Positions 15,337 through 18,930 of a stretch of 18,930 nt of DNA are shown in pieces (positions within the stretch are counted from its first letter, which is position 1; each line of letters starts with the position of its first letter). The stretch lies in NCBI GenBank assembly GCA_029857925.1, contig JAOUGF010000002.1, positions 1-18,930 on the forward strand, given 5' to 3'. The position numbers were made by a program, and so were the translations under genes. The DNA comes from Gammaproteobacteria bacterium. GTDB taxonomy: Bacteria; Pseudomonadota; Gammaproteobacteria; S012-40. The notes below the pieces were generated by a model. It was given only the letters and a program-made list of their open reading frames with translations. It was not told the origin of the DNA and did not search any database.

Positions 15337-16431
15337 ATGATTTTAGACCCTCTCCCCCCGTTGAATTCCATTTGTATTATACGCCTTTCAGCGCTGGGTG
15401 ACGTGTGCTTGGCGTTGCCCGCGATACGCGCAATCCAATTGCGTTGGCCGCAGGCCAAGCTCACCTGGATCATTGGTAAGGCGGAGTACGCGTTGGTGGG
15501 TGATATACCGGATATCGAATTTATCGTGTTCGATAAAAAGGCCGGTATTCGGGCCTATGTTTCACTTTCCAAGATGCTGCGTAAGCGGCGTTTCGATGTG
15601 CTATTGCACATGCAAACGGCACTGCGTGCCAGCTTGGTCAGCAGCCTCGTGCGCGCGGCCATACGCTTGGGATTCGATCAGGCGCGCGCTAAGGAATTGC
15701 AGTGGGTATTTACCAACCAGCATATCGAACCGCATCCGCGTCAGCACGCCGCAGACATGTATATGGCCTTCGCACATGCACTGGACAGCCATGAATCAAC
15801 GTTGCGTTGGGATATACCGGTGCCTGTTGCTGCAAATGAATTTGTGCGCAAGCACCTGCCCGGCAGTGATCCGGTACTCGCGATTAATGTCTCGTCGGGG
15901 CCGTCGCGTCGCGTACACCGCAATTGGTATCCGGAACGTTTTGCTGCCGTCGCCGACTATGCGCAAAAAGTATTGGGTTTCACGGTGGTTTTGTGTGGCG
16001 GGACGTCGCAAGAAGAACGCGCGTTCGCTGCGAAGTTAGTGGAAAATATGGAAACACCGCCGATGAATCTCGTCGGTAAGACCGATCTCAAGCAATTATT
16101 GGCCTTGCTGCAGCGCGCCAACGTGTTGATTACCAGCGACTCCGGTCCCGCCCACATGGCGACGGCAGTGCATACACCGGTCATCGGGCTATACGCGGCG
16201 ACCAACCCCTATCAAACCGGTCCTTGTCAGAGCCTTGCATGGGTCGTCAACCGATACCCGCAGGCGGTCTTACGGGAATATGGCAAGCCGGTGGAGGTGT
16301 TGCCGTGGGGGATACGTGTACACGATCGCGATGCGATGCATCTTATCGAACTTGATGACGTTATCGCAATGCTTTCCAAATTCGTGCAGCATCATCCGAG
16401 CCGAAATTTCTTATCCTACGGGCCGTTGTAA
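15337..16431 (+). CDS. Glycosyltransferase family 9 (LPS heptosyltransferase-like)
   Basis: A 364-residue protein of the ADP-heptose:LPS heptosyltransferase (GT9, GT-B fold) family. The N-terminus ICIIRLSALGDVCLALPAIR is the conserved nucleotide-proximal opening of this family. The C-terminal half has NLVGKTDLKQLLALLQRA followed by ITSDSGPAHMATAVHTPVIG and LYAATNP, the sugar-nucleotide binding motif. It most likely adds heptose to lipid A-core at the inner face of the inner membrane. WaaC-type versus other GT9 specificity cannot be decided here. AGGA sits upstream of the ATG, and no other LPS genes are adjacent. Confidence 0.87.
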   Translation: MILDPLPPLNSICIIRLSALGDVCLALPAIRAIQLRWPQAKLTWIIGKAEYALVGDIPDIEFIVFDKKAGIRAYVSLSKMLRKRRFDVLLHMQTALRASLVSSLVRAAIRLGFDQARAKELQWVFTNQHIEPHPRQHAADMYMAFAHALDSHESTLRWDIPVPVAANEFVRKHLPGSDPVLAINVSSGPSRRVHRNWYPERFAAVADYAQKVLGFTVVLCGGTSQEERAFAAKLVENMETPPMNLVGKTDLKQLLALLQRANVLITSDSGPAHMATAVHTPVIGLYAATNPYQTGPCQSLAWVVNRYPQAVLREYGKPVEVLPWGIRVHDRDAMHLIELDDVIAMLSKFVQHHPSRNFLSYGPL

Positions 16432-16497
16432 CGTGACAATAGTTGGAACGAAACTTGACTAAGTGAACACAATATGTCGCTTTCGGAGTCTTAGCCC

Positions 16498-16860
16498 ATG
16501 TCTGCGTTTCACCGTTATTTAAAAATTTTACTGAATACCTTGGCGGTTTTTATCTTGTCCTATGTGACCCTTGCGACCGCCGCCGAATTCATGGTCGATC
16601 AAACCGAAAATATCTTCGCCGTAAATGGCAAGACCATCGCGATGGTGGACTTAAACAAAGGCGATGTCATTCGTCTGCAAAAACAGGATTTAGTGCTGCA
16701 GGATGCGCTCTTTCCACCTGCGAACAGCCTCGGCGACGCGACGGACAGAGTACAAGACATTAGCAAGGTTTTCGCATTCGACGGACAAGGAAAATTGCAG
16801 GTGGAGTGCGCCATACGACCACAGTTAGGCAGCGGGAACGGGGCGACCGCATTTAACTGA
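16498..16860 (+). CDS. Small exported protein, possibly a cupredoxin without copper ligands
   Basis: 120 residues with a Sec signal peptide (about 1-29, ending TATAA). GGAG at 16485-16488 supports the ATG. The mature part, about 90 residues, has an arrangement like short cupredoxins: a GDVIRL strand, then KQDLVLQD where a ligand His normally follows, and a closing KLQVECAIRPQL. In copper proteins the last motif usually reads Cys-x-x-His-x-x-Met. Here only the Cys (104) remains, with Arg107 and Leu110 replacing the others and Gln68 in the first His position. Fold assignment is my inference from motif layout; otherwise it is a hypothetical secreted protein. It lies 66 bp after the glycosyltransferase gene on the same strand. 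Confidence 0.55.
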   Translation: MSAFHRYLKILLNTLAVFILSYVTLATAAEFMVDQTENIFAVNGKTIAMVDLNKGDVIRLQKQDLVLQDALFPPANSLGDATDRVQDISKVFAFDGQGKLQVECAIRPQLGSGNGATAFN

Positions 16861-16943
16861 CGCACGCGACCGCTGCACGGCCAATGTACTATGGCGTCAA
16901 ACTTTTGTTGTACGCGCCGTAGCGATGACGCAAGGTCATTGTA

Positions 16944-17520
16944 TTAGTGTGTGCGGTAGGTATTAAATTCCAGCAGAAAAAATAGATTAGCGCTGAGCGT
17001 CACGCACAGTACCAACACGACGGGAAGATAGACATCACCGTGTATACGCACAAACTCCGAATAGGCTTGCGCGTCCACAAATATCAGCGTGTTGTGTGCG
17101 ATCGCGAAGACGCTGGCCAAGATGATGCTCACCACCAATACAAACCCCAGGAACTCACCCCTCACCTTTAGATAGCGCCGATCCGGCATCTTCATAAAGC
17201 TCTGCGCCCAATTCTTCCAGCATGCTTCCCTGCCGTTAAAGTAATAAAACACAAACTGGCGCAACGGCAGTCCCGGTTTATCTACGGGGTCGCGGATACG
17301 CCGCGCGTAGCTACCATAGCCGAATAACGCGAGTGACAAAATGATCGCTTGTGCTACGAGCTACGAGCAATCCCAACCACGAAAAATGAAATTGCGAGAC
17401 GAGGGGATTCCACTCCAATTGCAAGTCGGGTGTGATTTTATGGGTGATATACAAATCTCCCGCACGCAGGCAGAAGAGCAGCGAAAATACGCGGAAATAT
17501 TGTAATTTAATCGGATTCAT
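16944..17520 (-). pseudogene. Four-TM membrane protein gene broken by a 7-bp duplication
   Basis: Two minus-strand frames, 17520-17311 and 17339-16944, are halves of one gene. CTACGAG occurs twice in tandem at 17354-17360 and 17361-17367. Removing one copy joins the frames smoothly (...WLGLLVAQAIILSLALFG...) into a 189-residue protein with about four hydrophobic helices (near 8-24, 46-65, 120-145 and 160-180). The N-terminal Asp-x-x-x-Thr...EWNPLV layout faintly resembles small membrane proteins of the DUF5658 type, but I do not recognise the family firmly. As written it yields only a truncated 69-residue product. It could be a recent mutation, a reversible switch or a sequencing/assembly error. 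Confidence 0.8.
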
Positions 17521-17557
17521 CGGCGACTACACGGTAGTAGATTTCTTGCGCATTGCA

Positions 17558-17722
17558 TTAAGGGAACCTCTAAAAATTCGCTGAGCGGCGCATTGCGTCG
17601 TTGAAAAGGGTCGAAAAATGCTCAGGTATGCCGGGCCTTTGAGGCAACGTGCAAACCGCATTTTTTCGCCCCTTTCCGCCTAGCGCTGCATCCCCTGATC
17701 GAATTTTTAGAGGTTCCCTTAA
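17558..17722. mobile_element. 165-bp MITE-like element with perfect 23-bp inverted ends
   Basis: The left end (17558-17580) begins TTAAGGGAACCTCTAAAAA, and the right end (17700-17722) is its perfect 23-bp reverse complement. A second imperfect inverted pair lies inside: GAAAAGGGTCGAAAAATGC (17603-17621) and GCATTTTTTCGCCCCTTTC (17658-17676). The whole element could fold into one long hairpin. It encodes no protein, so it would need a transposase from an element elsewhere. TTAA or TA at the edges may be the duplicated target. Position is between two minus-strand genes. Confidence 0.85.
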
Positions 17723-18126
17723 GACGTAAACCGCACCAACTCGCCTTGGCGATCAAAAGGCAGAAAATTTTTTATCAGGCCGCCATTGATGGACTCCACC
17801 ATTTGCTGCAACGGTTTATCGGCGTCTTGGGGCGTAGGCGCGACACCCTGATGCCCGGATAGACTGGCGACGAAAACGATGTCCCAGGGTTTGCCGAGCT
17901 GCAGTGATTCTTCAACGAGATGGTTAAAGGAAGGGATATCGGCAGGTAATTTGTCCACGCACATGATCGGTGTGAGTGCGCCGCCTTGTCTGGATTGATA
18001 ACGCTGTTGTTGTTCCGGCGTAGATTCACTCGGCAGCCCTGCCTCGGCGAAAACGAATAACAGACGCTGGGGTTGCGGTTGCTGGTGCGCGGCATGTAAT
18101 AAATCGGTAAATGTGCTGATCTGCAT
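17719..18126 (-). CDS. Small conserved protein labelled 'ribonucleotide reductase subunit alpha'
   Basis: 135 residues from the ATG at 18126, preceded by AGGA; an upstream start at 18168 is less likely. It matches, from memory of the family, short proteobacterial proteins with LLFVFAEAGLPSESTPEQQQ, GGALTPIMCVDKLP, LVEESLQLGKPWDIVFVASL and a closing NFLPFDRQG. These are often annotated 'ribonucleotide reductase subunit alpha', but at about 135 residues they lack the RNR catalytic barrel, so the name should not be taken as function. No signal peptide or membrane segment is seen. The stop codon lies within the inverted repeat of the adjacent MITE-like element. It follows trmL on the same strand after 72 bp. 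Confidence 0.78.
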   Translation of the reverse strand: MQISTFTDLLHAAHQQPQPQRLLFVFAEAGLPSESTPEQQQRYQSRQGGALTPIMCVDKLPADIPSFNHLVEESLQLGKPWDIVFVASLSGHQGVAPTPQDADKPLQQMVESINGGLIKNFLPFDRQGELVRFTS

Positions 18127-18198
18127 GGGTTGCGTCCTAATCGAAAATGTTGCGTACGGTAAATGCACCCCGACGTTCTTTCAAATGCTGAGGATGAG

Positions 18199-18663
18199 TT
18201 ATACCGCCCCGTTAAACCCCAGTTGTCGCCACGCCTCGTAGAGTATGACTGCGGCGGCGTTCCCTAAGTTCAGGCTACGGCTGCCCGCGACCATGGGGAT
18301 GCGTAACCAGCTTTCGGGCGCAAGGGTTTGTAGCAGGTGGGCGGGCAGCCCGCGGGTTTCCGGGCCGAACAACAACGCGTCCCCGGCCGCAAAGCGCACA
18401 TCGGTATAGGACCGTTTCGCCTTGGTGGTACACGCGAACACACGCGCCGGTGAGGCGGCGTTAAGGCACGCGTCCCAATCGGCATGTACATGCACACGCG
18501 CCCACTCGTGGTAATCTAGCCCCGCGCGCTGTAGGCGCTTGTCGTCCATTTCAAACCCCAACGGCTTGATAAGGTGCAACTGCGCGCCGGTATTGGCGCA
18601 CAAGCGTATGATATTGCCGGTGTTAGGGGGGATCTCCGGCTGGTAAAGTATAACGTGGAACAT
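18199..18663 (-). CDS. trmL: tRNA (cytidine(34)-2'-O)-methyltransferase TrmL
   Basis: A 154-residue SPOUT-class methyltransferase that uses S-adenosylmethionine to 2'-O-methylate the wobble base of certain tRNA-Leu isoacceptors. The N-terminus MFHVILYQPEIPPNTGNIIR and the knot motifs FGPETRGLP (99-107) and IPMVAGSRSLNLGN (122-135), then YEAWRQLGF, are diagnostic. Most homologues read SLNLSN where this has SLNLGN. Length is normal. It begins 6 nt after the ntrC stop, so the two are probably one transcript. Confidence 0.95.
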   Translation of the reverse strand: MFHVILYQPEIPPNTGNIIRLCANTGAQLHLIKPLGFEMDDKRLQRAGLDYHEWARVHVHADWDACLNAASPARVFACTTKAKRSYTDVRFAAGDALLFGPETRGLPAHLLQTLAPESWLRIPMVAGSRSLNLGNAAAVILYEAWRQLGFNGAV

Positions 18664-18669
18664 ACTGGA

Positions 18670-18930
18670 TTATGACACGAAGCGACCTTCCATACCCAGC
18701 TCTTTGATCTTGCGTGTCAACGTGTTGCGTCCCCAGCCGAGGAGTTTCGCGGCGTCTTGCCGGTGGCCGCCCGCGCGCTGCATGGCGGTCTCTATCATGA
18801 TGCGTTCGAACGTCGGCGTGGCCGTATCCAACAGCGCCTGTTCCCCCTGGTTTAGGCGCCCTTCTGCCCACTGTTTGAGCGCGTCTTCCCAGCCGACATG
18901 CGTCGCATCCTGCGATGTGCTCGGTTCGCG
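18670..18930 (-). CDS. ntrC: Nitrogen regulator NtrC (GlnG), C-terminal end only
   Basis: The last 86 residues are visible and the start lies beyond the window edge. The sequence reads TPTFERIMIETAMQRAGGHR, then QDAAKLLGWGRNTLTRKIKE and LGMEGRFVS. This is the Fis-type helix-turn-helix of NtrC, the sigma54-dependent activator of nitrogen-assimilation genes phosphorylated by NtrB. LLGWGRNTLTRKIKELGM is characteristic of NtrC rather than other enhancer-binding proteins. The receiver and AAA+ domains are outside the window. trmL follows at 6 nt. Confidence 0.93.
   Translation of the reverse strand, partial: REPSTSQDATHVGWEDALKQWAEGRLNQGEQALLDTATPTFERIMIETAMQRAGGHRQDAAKLLGWGRNTLTRKIKELGMEGRFVS

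Noticed and set aside
18644..18659. Near-parS sequence at the trmL start (ending ACGTGGAACA)
   Set aside because: The invariant central CACGTG is AACGTG and 3 of 16 positions differ; it is mostly explained by the conserved MFHV start of TrmL.
1..18930. CRISPR array, tRNA, rRNA, prophage or defence system
   Set aside because: I saw no regularly spaced direct repeats, tRNA-like sequence, or integrase, nuclease or transposase gene in either strand.

Overview
This window is the chromosomal replication-origin region of a gammaproteobacterium with roughly balanced base composition, followed by an accessory stretch. The first half has the classic layout: yidC (5' part only), yidD, rnpA and rpmH on the minus strand, then dnaA, dnaN, recF and gyrB on the plus strand. 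The gene order, an NtrC-TrmL pair, a PrkB-type phosphoribulokinase and an OxyR with both redox cysteines all fit Gammaproteobacteria. I cannot name a genus from sequence alone.

Origin block (1-7950). rpmH and dnaA diverge from a 202-bp gap holding a good sigma70-like promoter for rpmH and one perfect DnaA box. The dnaA-dnaN gap (3066-3286) holds three consensus DnaA boxes, an array of weaker boxes spaced 11-12 bp apart and an AT-rich tract, so it is the best oriC candidate. recF appears to begin at an ATT codon. Three parS-like ParB sites lie close by: two inside recF and one downstream of gyrB. The recF-terminal site is identical to a classical parS sequence. parAB is not in the window.

Accessory block A (7951-11581). 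A non-coding stretch after gyrB carries a parS-like site and a long palindrome. Next comes a minus-strand set for the periplasm: a Tat-exported metallophosphoesterase, a monohaem c-type cytochrome and, after a hairpin, a secreted DUF1566-type protein. OxyR is transcribed divergently from the phosphoesterase. Half of the post-gyrB palindrome recurs at the oxyR stop codon, suggesting a dispersed repeat family.

Accessory block B (11871-16860). A large surface or secreted protein has HAF-type repeats, a DUF11-like domain and a Cys-containing C-terminal sorting tail. Then come phosphoribulokinase with a clear intrinsic terminator, a divergent family-9 glycosyltransferase (LPS heptosyltransferase-like), and a small exported protein that looks like a cupredoxin without its copper ligands.

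Right end (16944-18930, all minus strand). The 3' end of ntrC is followed by trmL, a small conserved protein often labelled 'ribonucleotide reductase subunit alpha', a 165-bp MITE-like element with perfect 23-bp terminal inverted repeats, and a four-TM membrane-protein gene broken by a 7-bp tandem duplication. The inverted repeat of the MITE-like element supplies the stop codon of the small gene. I found no CRISPR array, tRNA, rRNA or intact transposase gene.
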